Origin: Suilimivivens sp045586385
GTDB lineage: Bacteria; Bacillota; Clostridia; Lachnospirales; Lachnospiraceae
Assembly: GCA_045586385.1 (NCBI GenBank)
Contig: JAZNAE010000004.1
Span: 1 to 56,923, forward strand
DNA: 56,923 nucleotides
Direction of reading: 5' to 3'
Under the pieces are notes generated by a model. That model ran no database searches. It was not told the DNA's origin and saw only the letters and a program-made list of their open reading frames with translations. Of the stretch, positions 8,491 through 16,061 are shown piece after piece. Position 1 is the stretch's first letter. Each line of letters begins with the position of its first letter. Position numbers and translations under genes: made by a program.

Positions 8491-8521
8491 AGAAATACGT
8501 AACATGAAAAGGAGCAAAGAA

Positions 8522-9814
8522 ATGAAAAATATTAAGAAGAATGAATTATTAGAGTTGAGAGATTTTTTGATTCTTTGGAGTACCCAGAGTATATCTCAGC
8601 TCGGTAGCAGTATCACAGCATTTGCACTAACTTTATGGCTGTATGAGCAGACAGGCTCTTCGTTAAGTACAGCAGCACTTACTATATGCTCTTATGCACC
8701 ATATGTGTTAATGAGCATATTTGCCGGCGCATTGACAGACCGATTTAATAAAAAGAAGACGATGATTGGTTGCGATGTGTTTGCGGTAATATGTACCATG
8801 ATTGTATTTGTATTGTTTAGTACAAATCGTTTGATGGTATGGCATTTATATGTTTTAAATGCGATTTCAGGATTAATGAATACAGTACAACAGCCTGCGT
8901 CAGAAGTGGCTATGACACTTATCATTCCTGATAAGTATTATCAGAAGACAAGTGGTCTTCGTTCCTTGTCAAGATCGCTGATATCCATATTAAACCCTTT
9001 GATTGCTACAGCATTGTACACATTTGTAGGGCTTAATGGTGTAATAGCGGTTGACATTGGAAGCTTTGCAGTTGCATTTGTGGCGTTACTGTTTTTTATC
9101 AGAATTCCGGAAAATAAGAGCGAAAGTAATGAAAGTGTACTTAATCTTGCAAAAGAAGGGCTTGTGTTTTTGAAAGAAAATCCACTGATTATGACACTGA
9201 TATTATTTATGTCAGGTGTTAATCTGGTAGCTTCAGCGTTTGATGCAACATTGCCCGGTTATGTGCTTCCCAATCCGAAGGGAGGTTCATCAGTTCTTGG
9301 AATTGTTACATCTTGTTCCGGTGTTGCTATGATTGTTGGTAGTCTGATGGTTTCGGTCTTACCAAAACCGAAGGACAGGATAAAGGTCATTTATCTGACA
9401 ATGCTTTTTTCGCTGGGAACTGAAAATTTTTTATTGGCATTTTCCAGAGAGCCGGTGTTATGGTGTATTGGGCAGATTATCGGATGGGTTCTTGTACCGA
9501 TTATGAGTGCAAACTTGGATGTGATTCTCAGGACTACCATTCCTGTGGAACTACAAGGGCGTGTTTATGCATGCCGCAATACGCTTCAATTTTTCACGAT
9601 TCCTATAGGATTGTTTTTAGGTGGTTTTATGGTAGATAATGTATGCGAACCATTTATGAGCGTATATGGCAATTTATCAATTCTAAAAACACTCTTTGGC
9701 ATGGGTAAAGGTTCCGGTGCTGCACTTATGATGTTTGTACTTGGTGTGAGCGGAAGTTTCATATGTGTCATTACAGGTAAGAAATTAAAGAAGTATCAAT
9801 ATAATGAAGAATAA
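8522..9814 (+). CDS. MFS transporter, probable drug efflux
   Basis: This 430-residue protein with about 12 transmembrane segments has the MFS signature loop DRFNKKKT between helices 2 and 3. It resembles the MFS_3/macrolide-efflux-like branch (opening LRDFLILWSTQSISQLGSSI). The start at 8522 is preferred because AAAAGGAG (8507-8514) precedes it; the in-frame ATG at 8504 has no binding site. Expression is probably set by the leader attenuator upstream, an arrangement seen with ribosome-targeting-drug exporters. Proton-driven export of a small hydrophobic compound is the family expectation; the substrate is not known. Confidence 0.88.
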   Translation: MKNIKKNELLELRDFLILWSTQSISQLGSSITAFALTLWLYEQTGSSLSTAALTICSYAPYVLMSIFAGALTDRFNKKKTMIGCDVFAVICTMIVFVLFSTNRLMVWHLYVLNAISGLMNTVQQPASEVAMTLIIPDKYYQKTSGLRSLSRSLISILNPLIATALYTFVGLNGVIAVDIGSFAVAFVALLFFIRIPENKSESNESVLNLAKEGLVFLKENPLIMTLILFMSGVNLVASAFDATLPGYVLPNPKGGSSVLGIVTSCSGVAMIVGSLMVSVLPKPKDRIKVIYLTMLFSLGTENFLLAFSREPVLWCIGQIIGWVLVPIMSANLDVILRTTIPVELQGRVYACRNTLQFFTIPIGLFLGGFMVDNVCEPFMSVYGNLSILKTLFGMGKGSGAALMMFVLGVSGSFICVITGKKLKKYQYNEE

Positions 9815-9825
9815 TTTTATTTATC

Positions 9826-9849
9826 GGGGGCGATTATCTCGCCCCCTTT
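9826..9849. terminator. bidirectional terminator between convergent genes
   Basis: GGGGGCGA (9826-9833) and TCGCCCCC (9839-9846) form a perfect 8-bp GC-rich stem with short T runs on both strands. It separates the MFS gene (+) from the EFR1 gene (-); the stop codon of the latter lies at the base of the hairpin. Confidence 0.85.
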
Positions 9850-10703
9850 ACTTTTGTTTCAGTTTGAGGGAGTATGCTTTTCTTATCGGTCATTAAATCA
9901 ATGGCCTTGATAAGCGGATGATGATAACGTTTACGTTTTTCCGGAAGGCATAATCTTTTTGAAATGACGGTGCCAAGTTGTTCATAAGCCGGAGGGGTTT
10001 TAAATTGAATGGCTTTCGTTGGACAGTAGGCTACACAAGCATTACAACCGTGGCAATGATGATGCCATACCGGATGTTTTTCTTGCAAACTAATATTTTG
10101 AGTAGGGCATACTTTTGCACAAATGCCACATCCTGTGCACCTGTTATCAGTAAAAAATCCCTTATCATATTCTTTTTCAACTTCCATATAGGGAGTCATT
10201 ACCTTAGGATATAATTTTTGAGTCAAAAAAGACATATGTGGATAGGCTCTTTGTTTTTGGTCCCGAATTTCCTTTGCTGTCTTTTTTATATTTTTTTCCA
10301 TGTAAGGTATCATAAGTTTTTCCGGAGGAAATGGTGGATATGCAATGCATTGACTGGCTACACAACGTATGGCCCGACTGTAGCTTAAATATGCTCCTTT
10401 CGCATTCAATAATTGTTCCATTGTTTCAAAGCTTTTTCCGTGAACTGCAATATAGGTAGCTATCATAAATATGTAAGCATTAGGATTAATTTTTAGGTTT
10501 GTCACGAAAGTTTTCATAGTGCCCGGAATGTCCCATTCGTAAACAGGACAAACAAATCCGATTACATCAGCATTTTCAGCGGAAACATTTTCAGGATTGG
10601 AGCGGACGGATACTATTTCAGCACCACCGATTTCTTCTGCAATTTTAGCTGTGGCATATAAGCTGTTTCCTGTTCCGGTAAAATAGTAAATGACTTTTTT
10701 CAT
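9834..10703 (-). CDS. EFR1-family flavodoxin/ferredoxin fusion
   Basis: This 289-residue protein joins an N-terminal flavodoxin-like FMN-binding domain (FTGTGNSLYATAK) to two 4Fe-4S motifs near residues 190-235 (CTGCGICAKVCP and CHGCNACVAYCP). This is the EFR1 family found in strict anaerobes, expected to pass low-potential electrons in the cytosol. The start has AAAGGA 7 bases upstream. It is divergent from a TetR regulator, with two shared operator-like sites between them, so it is probably that regulator's target. The redox partner is unknown. Confidence 0.9.
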   Translation of the reverse strand: MKKVIYYFTGTGNSLYATAKIAEEIGGAEIVSVRSNPENVSAENADVIGFVCPVYEWDIPGTMKTFVTNLKINPNAYIFMIATYIAVHGKSFETMEQLLNAKGAYLSYSRAIRCVASQCIAYPPFPPEKLMIPYMEKNIKKTAKEIRDQKQRAYPHMSFLTQKLYPKVMTPYMEVEKEYDKGFFTDNRCTGCGICAKVCPTQNISLQEKHPVWHHHCHGCNACVAYCPTKAIQFKTPPAYEQLGTVISKRLCLPEKRKRYHHPLIKAIDLMTDKKSILPQTETKVKGAR

Positions 10704-10731
10704 GGAAGTATCCTTTCTATCATATATTTCT

Positions 10732-10817
10732 AATGTGTTACACTTGTTACCCTTGTTGAAATATTATATAATGGTTTAGTAATGAAAACAATGGTAGAAA
10801 CTAATGTGTCACACATT
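10732..10817 (+). promoter_or_regulatory. TetR promoter and two operator-like palindromes
   Basis: A promoter TTGTTA (10744-10749), 17-bp spacer, TATAAT (10767-10772) reads toward the TetR gene. AATGTGT-C-ACACATT (10803-10817) is a near-perfect palindrome just after the predicted start of transcription. A second copy, AATGTGT-T-ACAC, lies at 10732-10743, next to the -35 box. Both fit TetR operators that would control the divergent pair. Confidence 0.7.
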
Positions 10818-10859
10818 CGCCATATATGTTACAGTGGGGAAAAGAAGGAACAAAGTGTT

Positions 10860-11411
10860 ATGAATAAAACGAATGGAAAAATTGCAGAGCAGTCAAGGAT
10901 GAGAATCGCAAAAGCGTTACTTGTTGTTATGGAACAATATCATTTCAAGGAAATAACAATCACTCAACTTGCACAAGAAGCCGGACTTTCCCGAAAAACA
11001 TTTTATCGCCTGTTTACAGATAAGGAAGAAGTGTTATCCTATTTATTCCAAAATTTATACATGGAGTGTCTTGCACAAATCAAAACGCGAAAAGTTCAAC
11101 ATTACTGGGATGTTGTTCAATGTTATTTTGATTTTTGGGAAGAAAGAAAGCCAATGTTGCTTCTTATGAAACAAAACAATCTTTTGTCAGTTCTGTTTGA
11201 AGGTGCCTATAATTATTCTTTCAGGATTTTTGAATATATACGTTCTAAAGATGTTGCGGATAAGTTTTCTTTACCACTGCCGTATCTGTTGGCATATAGT
11301 GTGGGCGGAATGCACAGCATGTTATTAAAATGGGTAGAAAATGGTATGGTAATCCCTTCTCATATGCTAATTGAACAACTGGAAAATGGTTTTAAATCAG
11401 CAGAGATATAA
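10860..11411 (+). CDS. TetR/AcrR-family transcriptional regulator
   Basis: This 183-residue regulator has a TetR helix-turn-helix near residues 25-65 (ITITQLAQEAGLSRKTFYRLFTDK, split here: ITQLAQEAG then SRKTFYRLF). A C-terminal ligand and dimerisation region follows. The start is placed at 10860 because the promoter's -10 box at 10767-10772 puts transcription start near 10780, which rules out the longer reading from 10782. GAAGGA lies 10 bases upstream. It probably represses the divergent EFR1 gene and itself. The ligand is unknown. Confidence 0.88.
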   Translation: MNKTNGKIAEQSRMRIAKALLVVMEQYHFKEITITQLAQEAGLSRKTFYRLFTDKEEVLSYLFQNLYMECLAQIKTRKVQHYWDVVQCYFDFWEERKPMLLLMKQNNLLSVLFEGAYNYSFRIFEYIRSKDVADKFSLPLPYLLAYSVGGMHSMLLKWVENGMVIPSHMLIEQLENGFKSAEI

Positions 11412-11568
11412 TCGCCATATGTATAGAGTACAAAAATGCCGGAATGCTACGGAAAGTAGCAGAAAAATAACTATATGACAACAAAAGTTTCTTGTTTTGC
11501 AAAGTGCATTTTACTATTCTGTGATGGAAGCAAAGAAACTGATAAAGCATTATAAATGGAGGATTAAA

Positions 11569-12450
11569 ATGACTTTAGTAGAACAAATCAGAAATTACAG
11601 AAAACAGGCAGGAATGTCTCAAGAGAAGATGGCAGAGAAAATTGGGGTATCGAGGCAGGCTATCACAAAATGGGAAAATGGTACGGGAACACCGGATATT
11701 GCAAATTTAGTTGCAATTGCAGAGCTGTTTCAAGTTTCATTAGATGAGCTTTTGATGAATGCGAAAAGCGATAAGAAACAGTCGGAGTATTTATATGAAA
11801 GTATAACTGAATATGATATTGACGGCATGAAGAACTATGATATTAAACTAGGAGGTGCACATACTGTAATTCTTCGCTCTTATGAGGGAGAGAAAATAAA
11901 GGTTTCGTTATTATCCAACGTCATAAAAGAACTTCAAAGTGATTACAAAATTAAAATTGATGATATTAAAAACAGAATAGATATTGTTCTTCAAAGACTA
12001 AATGAGGCGACGGAAGCACAGGCAAAGGAGGGAATAATTATAAATGTTGCTATTCCCCAAAAATATATTGGAAAGATAGAAATTGCAGTTAATGCAAAGC
12101 GACTTGATCTGATAGGGATTGACAATGAAAGCATTGAATTTGATGGCAAGGTAACAGAGGTGTATCTTGAGGATGGAAAAGGAGATGTGGAGATTAATTG
12201 CAATCTTGACATGTCAGTGAATGTTCTTTCACATGAAGGTTCTATAGAGATTAATCAGATTTCAGCAACATCGAGAATAAGCATTCCTGATGATTATTCT
12301 TTCAGAGTAAAAAAGAAGGGCATTGGCACTGCTGTTTATTATGAAAGGCAGGGAAAACGTGTAGAAGATTTTTCTTCTGATGATGCAGAGAATTATATAG
12401 AACTGAATGGTATTAAGAGTGAATTGCTTATTACCAGTAAGGAGGCGTAA
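11569..12450 (+). CDS. XRE-type regulator with DUF4097-like beta domain
   Basis: This 293-residue protein starts with an XRE/Cro helix-turn-helix (MSQEKMAEKIGVSRQAITKWE, residues about 19-39). A long beta-strand-rich region similar to DUF4097 adhesin-like repeats follows (residues about 80-290). The start at 11569 has GGAGG 6 bases upstream; an earlier in-frame ATG lacks one. The stop is 1 bp before the next gene, so the two are coupled. The pairing of an XRE regulator with a CPBP membrane protease suggests control of an envelope or bacteriocin-immunity function, which is inference. Confidence 0.85.
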   Translation: MTLVEQIRNYRKQAGMSQEKMAEKIGVSRQAITKWENGTGTPDIANLVAIAELFQVSLDELLMNAKSDKKQSEYLYESITEYDIDGMKNYDIKLGGAHTVILRSYEGEKIKVSLLSNVIKELQSDYKIKIDDIKNRIDIVLQRLNEATEAQAKEGIIINVAIPQKYIGKIEIAVNAKRLDLIGIDNESIEFDGKVTEVYLEDGKGDVEINCNLDMSVNVLSHEGSIEINQISATSRISIPDDYSFRVKKKGIGTAVYYERQGKRVEDFSSDDAENYIELNGIKSELLITSKEA

Positions 12451-12451
12451 G

Positions 12452-13276
12452 ATGGAACATTACACTTACAGACCTGTCCGGTTTTATATTACGGTATTTG
12501 CTATAACTTGGTTTTTCTGGTTATTGGCCATATTATTTGAAAAGAGCTCTTTGTTATTTCTGTTTATGTTTCTCGGGCTGGTAACTCCTGCAATAGTTGC
12601 AGTTGTTACAGTATTTACTTCGAAGAACGAATTGTTAAAGCAGGATTTCAAGAGAAAAATTGTAGGTTTCTACCGCATAAAACCTTTGTACATTATTATG
12701 GCAGTGTGTATATTTGCAGTAGTTGTGGTTGCATCTATAGGAACGTCAGTCTTATTTGGAGGCTCTCCATCCCAGTTTTCTTTTACAGAAGATTTTTCTT
12801 TTTCAATAGGAGGAACATCAGCGTTACTTACTATATTGCTTGCATCAACAATAGAAGAATTGGGATGGCGCGGATATGGTGAGGATGCAATTGGTTCATA
12901 TTATAGCTGGTTTAAAGAATCTATTATATTTGGAGTAATATGGGCTTGCTGGCATATTCCATTGTTTTGGGTTCCGGGGACATATCAGTATGGTCTTAAA
13001 GAGATGGGAATCGTATATGTGTTGAATTTCCTGTTAAGTGTAATTCCGCTTGATTTTCTCCAAACATGGGTATATGTAAAAAATAATCGTAGTATGCTTG
13101 CAACTATTATTTTTCATCTGTTTATTAATATTATGCAGGAGAAAATAAACATGACGCCGGAAACCAAATGTATAGAAACTATTTTTATAGTCATCGCTGC
13201 TATAGTGATTGTTCTTACAAATAAAGAGATGTTTTTTGAAACCGGACATGTGGGAAAACTTTTGGAAGAACATTAA
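12452..13276 (+). CDS. CPBP-family intramembrane glutamic protease
   Basis: This 274-residue protein with about seven to eight membrane segments carries the CPBP (Abi/CAAX protease) motifs: Glu135-Glu136 in EELGWRGYG, His in WHIPLFW and His in FHLFIN. Such proteins process prenylated or peptide substrates or give immunity to bacteriocins. The start at 12452 follows AAGGAGG at 12439-12445, inside the end of the upstream regulator gene, so translation is coupled. Confidence 0.9.
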   Translation: MEHYTYRPVRFYITVFAITWFFWLLAILFEKSSLLFLFMFLGLVTPAIVAVVTVFTSKNELLKQDFKRKIVGFYRIKPLYIIMAVCIFAVVVVASIGTSVLFGGSPSQFSFTEDFSFSIGGTSALLTILLASTIEELGWRGYGEDAIGSYYSWFKESIIFGVIWACWHIPLFWVPGTYQYGLKEMGIVYVLNFLLSVIPLDFLQTWVYVKNNRSMLATIIFHLFINIMQEKINMTPETKCIETIFIVIAAIVIVLTNKEMFFETGHVGKLLEEH

Positions 13277-13327
13277 AGACAATACAGAAATGAGACATAG
13301 GAAACTACATTTAGAGAGGATAAAACT

Positions 13328-13918
13328 ATGAGTTCTTTGCTAAAATCAACAAGAAATACACGTACGCTTCCTACAGGTACTATGCGATACATCAGAAGTG
13401 ACGCACCTATCAACTTGACATATGAAGAGATTGAGTGGCTGCTAGACAATGATATAACCACCATAGTGGATTTGAGGTCAGAGGAAGAACTTATCAGAAA
13501 GCCATGCTGTCTTCAGGAGATGGAAGAATTTGTGTATTTTCATCTCCCGGTTACAGGTGGCGGTGATACGCCGAAATCCCGTGAACATTTGCATGAGGTA
13601 TATTTTCATATGGTAGATAAACAGATGGAAAAAGTTATTGATACCATCATGAATGCCAAATCCAATGTGATGTATTTCTGTACAGCAGGCAAGGATAGAA
13701 CGGGGGTAGTATCAGCTCTCATTTTAAAGAGGCTTGGATTCAGTGAAGAAGTGATTATTGATGATTATATGAAGTCGAAGGACAATTTAATGGATATGCT
13801 GACAGCATACGTGAAGGAGCACCCGGAAGTTGATATTGAAATCATAATTCCTCATCGGGAAAATATGGAAAGGCTTTTAGAGAACAAAAATGCAATAAAG
13901 GGGTTACTTTATGATTGA
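13328..13918 (+). CDS. tyrosine/serine protein phosphatase (Y_phosphatase3-like)
   Basis: This 196-residue protein has the protein tyrosine phosphatase P-loop FCTAGKDRTGV with catalytic Cys118 and the conserved Arg. An Asp in the upstream DLRSEEE segment is typical of the IphP/Y_phosphatase3 family. It is soluble and lacks a signal peptide. It overlaps the next gene (alpha/beta hydrolase) by 8 bp, which suggests one transcription unit. Its substrate could be a phosphoprotein or a phospholipid or sugar phosphate. Confidence 0.87.
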   Translation: MSSLLKSTRNTRTLPTGTMRYIRSDAPINLTYEEIEWLLDNDITTIVDLRSEEELIRKPCCLQEMEEFVYFHLPVTGGGDTPKSREHLHEVYFHMVDKQMEKVIDTIMNAKSNVMYFCTAGKDRTGVVSALILKRLGFSEEVIIDDYMKSKDNLMDMLTAYVKEHPEVDIEIIIPHRENMERLLENKNAIKGLLYD

Positions 13919-14726
13919 AAAAACATTTGAGACACGATGCGGTATCATTCATTATTGGATAAGTAAAAAAATAGAACAAGAAAAGAAGTCGCTTATTTTC
14001 TTGCCGGGTCTGACTGCCGATCACAGATTGTTTGACAAACAGATTGCGTATTTTGAAGATAAGTACAATGTCTTTGTGTGGGATGCACCTGGACATGCGG
14101 CATCATGGCCCTTTACATTTGACTTTACCCTTATGGATAAGGCGAAATGGTTGGATGATATCTTGCATAAAGAAGGGATCAGTAATCCCATTATTATCGG
14201 ACAATCCATGGGTGGATATGTAGGACAGGCATATGCTGAAGCGTTCCCGGACAAGTTGAAAGGCTTTGTATCTGTTGATTCAGCACCTCTGCAGAGAAAA
14301 TACTTGACTGCTGCAGAGCTGTGGCTACTAAAACGGATGGAGCCGGTATACCGTTACTATCCTTGGAGAGCATTACTTAAGTCAGGGTCAAACGGCGTAG
14401 CAACATCTGAGTACGGAAGACGCTTAATGTACGATATCATGATGACATATGACGGTGATCAAAAGCGATATGCCAAACTTGCCGGACATGGATATAAGAT
14501 TCTGGCAGAGGCAATAGAAAAGGATTTACCCTATGAAATAAAATGTCCCGCACTTCTTATTTGCGGCGAAAAGGACAGGGCAGGCTCTTGTATCAGATAT
14601 AGCAAAGCATGGCACAAAAATACGGGCATCTGTTTGGAATGGATAAAAGCTGCAGGGCATAATTCCAACACGGATAAACCGGAGATAGTAAATGGGTTGA
14701 TTGAGGAATTTGTAGAAGCAATATAA
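13911..14726 (+). CDS. alpha/beta hydrolase
   Basis: This 271-residue hydrolase has the nucleophile elbow GQSMGG with Ser99, a C-terminal His250 (AAGHNSN) and an Asp in GEKDRAG. It starts inside the last codons of the phosphatase gene (8-bp overlap), so the two proteins are made together. It is cytosolic. The substrate is unknown. Confidence 0.88.
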   Translation: MIEKTFETRCGIIHYWISKKIEQEKKSLIFLPGLTADHRLFDKQIAYFEDKYNVFVWDAPGHAASWPFTFDFTLMDKAKWLDDILHKEGISNPIIIGQSMGGYVGQAYAEAFPDKLKGFVSVDSAPLQRKYLTAAELWLLKRMEPVYRYYPWRALLKSGSNGVATSEYGRRLMYDIMMTYDGDQKRYAKLAGHGYKILAEAIEKDLPYEIKCPALLICGEKDRAGSCIRYSKAWHKNTGICLEWIKAAGHNSNTDKPEIVNGLIEEFVEAI

Positions 14727-14732
14727 GGAAAT

Positions 14733-14763
14733 AAAAACAACCACACCGTGTGGTTGTTTTTAC
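14733..14763. terminator. bidirectional intrinsic terminator
   Basis: AAAACAACCACAC followed by GTGTGGTTGTTTTT forms a near-perfect stem flanked by A and T runs on both sides. It serves the hydrolase gene (+) and the convergent DUF3892-like gene (-). Confidence 0.92.
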
Positions 14764-14771
14764 TTGTGTGA

Positions 14772-15092
14772 TTAGGATTTCATGGAAGCCTCGCGTTCTG
14801 TCATAGATGGAAGATTTCCAAGGTTATTATTTTCGGTTCCGTCAGGAAGAGCTTTTAAATACTCGGAATCTTTGCGATGCGCAATGCCTACCCCCTGAAT
14901 ATCGCCTGCCTTTGCCATTGCTACGCCTTCTTCCTTCGTAACGGTTGCACCGTCAGAGAGCTGGTAGCCGGTAATACGTCCACTTGATTTTACTAACCCC
15001 ACAATTTCTTTGGCATCTGCTTTGGGAGTGGGTACATCATCAAGAGCAGCGTAAGCAAGTTTGGAACCTAAATCTTTTTTATCTGTATCCAT
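14772..15092 (-). CDS. DUF3892-domain protein
   Basis: This 106-residue protein has a DUF3892-like core (residues about 35-85: SGRITGYQLSDG, VTKEEGVAMAKAG, GVGIAHRK). The start ATG has GGAGAAA 8 bases upstream. The protein is soluble, without cysteine pairs or membrane segments. The family has no established function. It is transcribed alone, convergent with the hydrolase operon. Confidence 0.75.
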   Translation of the reverse strand: MDTDKKDLGSKLAYAALDDVPTPKADAKEIVGLVKSSGRITGYQLSDGATVTKEEGVAMAKAGDIQGVGIAHRKDSEYLKALPDGTENNNLGNLPSMTEREASMKS

Positions 15093-15159
15093 AGCATTTC
15101 TCCATTATTATTTAAGATTTGGAGATTAGTATTTGCAAATGTAAGCGAAATATGCAAGG

Positions 15160-15188
15160 TTGCAATATCCTAAAAACCATGCTATGAT
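15160..15188 (+). promoter_or_regulatory. promoter for the MTTPVHFA leader and CD3324-like gene
   Basis: TTGCAA (15160-15165), a 17-bp spacer and TATGAT (15183-15188) form a sigma-A type promoter. Transcription would start near 15195, leaving a leader of about 128 bases before the CDS at 15323. A 10-bp palindrome ATTTGCAAAT lies upstream at 15131-15140. Confidence 0.7.
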
Positions 15189-15219
15189 ATTAAAAAAATT
15201 TGAGAGGAGAAATATTTTT

Positions 15220-15246
15220 ATGACTACACCCGTTCATTTTGCATAG
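15220..15246 (+). CDS. leader peptide MTTPVHFA
   Basis: An 8-codon ORF begins at ATG 15220 and ends at TAG 15244-15246, with AGAGGAGA 9 bases upstream. A near-identical ORF (MTTPYYFA) lies at 15959-15985 in front of another gene. Conservation of the peptide ends (MTTP and FA then stop) while the middle varies suggests that the peptide, and not only the RNA, is under selection. Confidence 0.65.
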   Translation: MTTPVHFA

Positions 15247-15315
15247 CACCGGCTATTGCAATAAAATATAGATTGTTATAGCCTGTGCGAATCCTAAAAG
15301 AATATTACATTAGGA
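15246..15315 (+). promoter_or_regulatory. translation-attenuator hairpins after MTTPVHFA
   Basis: GCACCGGCTAT (15246-15256), starting on the last base of the leader stop, pairs with ATAGCCTGTGC (15278-15288) with one mismatch, and an inner GCAAT/ATTGT stem extends it. Downstream, TCCTAA (15292-15297) can pair with TTAGGA (15310-15315), hiding the ribosome binding site of the next gene. No T tract follows, so control is probably at translation. Confidence 0.6.
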
Positions 15316-15322
15316 GGCAAAC

Positions 15323-15604
15323 ATGAGCTATAGAAAAGCAGAAGAGATTCTGCCTATTGAAATTATTGAACTGATACAACAGTATGTTGACGGAGTAAAT
15401 ATCTATATCCCCAGAAAAGAAGAACATAAGAAAGAATGGGGAAGCAGTACAGCATACAAAAGTGAATTGCAAAGAAGAAACCGATTGATTTACAAAGATT
15501 ATTTAAATGGAACGAAGGTTTGTGAACTTGCAGAACACTATTATTTATCCGAAAAAAGCATACAACGAATTATCAGACAAGAGAAACTGTTAAAGGTGAG
15601 CTGA
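15323..15604 (+). CDS. CD3324-like small DNA-binding protein
   Basis: This 93-residue basic protein begins MSYRKAEEILP and ends with a helix-turn-helix-like segment (CELAEHYYLSEKSIQRIIRQ). It fits the CD3324 family of short putative regulators in Clostridia. The start follows TTAGGAGG. The leader peptide and hairpins upstream suggest that its synthesis depends on ribosome behaviour on the leader. The start MSY matches the start of the DUF1062-like protein downstream, as does its leader. The function is unknown. Confidence 0.75.
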   Translation: MSYRKAEEILPIEIIELIQQYVDGVNIYIPRKEEHKKEWGSSTAYKSELQRRNRLIYKDYLNGTKVCELAEHYYLSEKSIQRIIRQEKLLKVS

Positions 15605-15622
15605 AAAGGCTCACCTTTTTTT
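15592..15622 (+). terminator. intrinsic terminator overlapping the CD3324-like stop codon
   Basis: AAAGGTGAGC (15592-15601) pairs with GCTCACCTTT (15609-15618), followed by a T run. The 5' arm contains the last codons of the gene. Confidence 0.92.
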
Positions 15623-15958
15623 ATAAAAAAGGTTGAGGTATTTTTAGTGGAATATGTTTGGTAGATTAAAAAAGAGCGAGTCGGTCTATAGAAAATTTTT
15701 GCCCGTTTAGAATCCATTATTCGAAGTTATGTAAACTCAAAAGGCTGTGTTTATGAGAAAGTAGTATCTATATAAAAAAAGAGTGTCTTGAGATTCCCCC
15801 AATGAATAAAAAGGGATTCTTTTTAGATAAAAATTGCGCATGGATACCGGAGACTGCGCCAGAGGAATAAACTATTCGTAAAAATGCTTGACTACGTTTA
15901 AGGCAATAACATTGCCTTGCTGTAGTACAGAATTATAAAAATGAAGGAGGCATGTATT
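15623..15958. other. 336-bp intergenic region with an operator-like palindrome at 15900-15918
   Basis: No gene is visible. A perfect palindrome AAGGCAAT-AAC-ATTGCCTT lies at 15900-15918, seven bases after a TTGACT that could be a -35 box (15888-15893). I see no matching -10 at normal spacing, so the promoter of the second MTTP leader is not resolved. The palindrome could be an operator or a hairpin in the RNA. Confidence 0.45.
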
Positions 15959-15985
15959 ATGACTACACCCTATTACTTTGCATAG
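15959..15985 (+). CDS. leader peptide MTTPYYFA
   Basis: An 8-codon ORF runs from ATG 15959 to TAG 15983-15985, with GAAGGAGG 8 bases upstream, an excellent binding site for so short an ORF. It matches the leader at 15220 in peptide, stop codon and the hairpin that begins on the last base of the stop. Confidence 0.65.
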   Translation: MTTPYYFA

Positions 15986-16061
15986 CGTGGCTATTGCAAA
16001 TAAAACAGAGGAGTAATAGCTTACGCATCAAAGCAAAGAAAAAGTATAGGAGATGCAAATG
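15985..16061 (+). promoter_or_regulatory. translation-attenuator hairpin after MTTPYYFA
   Basis: GCGTGGCTATTGC (15985-15997) pairs with GTAATAGCTTACGC (16013-16026) with a small internal loop and one wobble, the same layout as at 15246-15288. TTTGCAT at the end of the leader ORF (15977-15983) is complementary to ATGCAAA (16053-16059) next to the start of the following gene, which offers a way to block initiation. The mechanism is inference. Confidence 0.55.
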
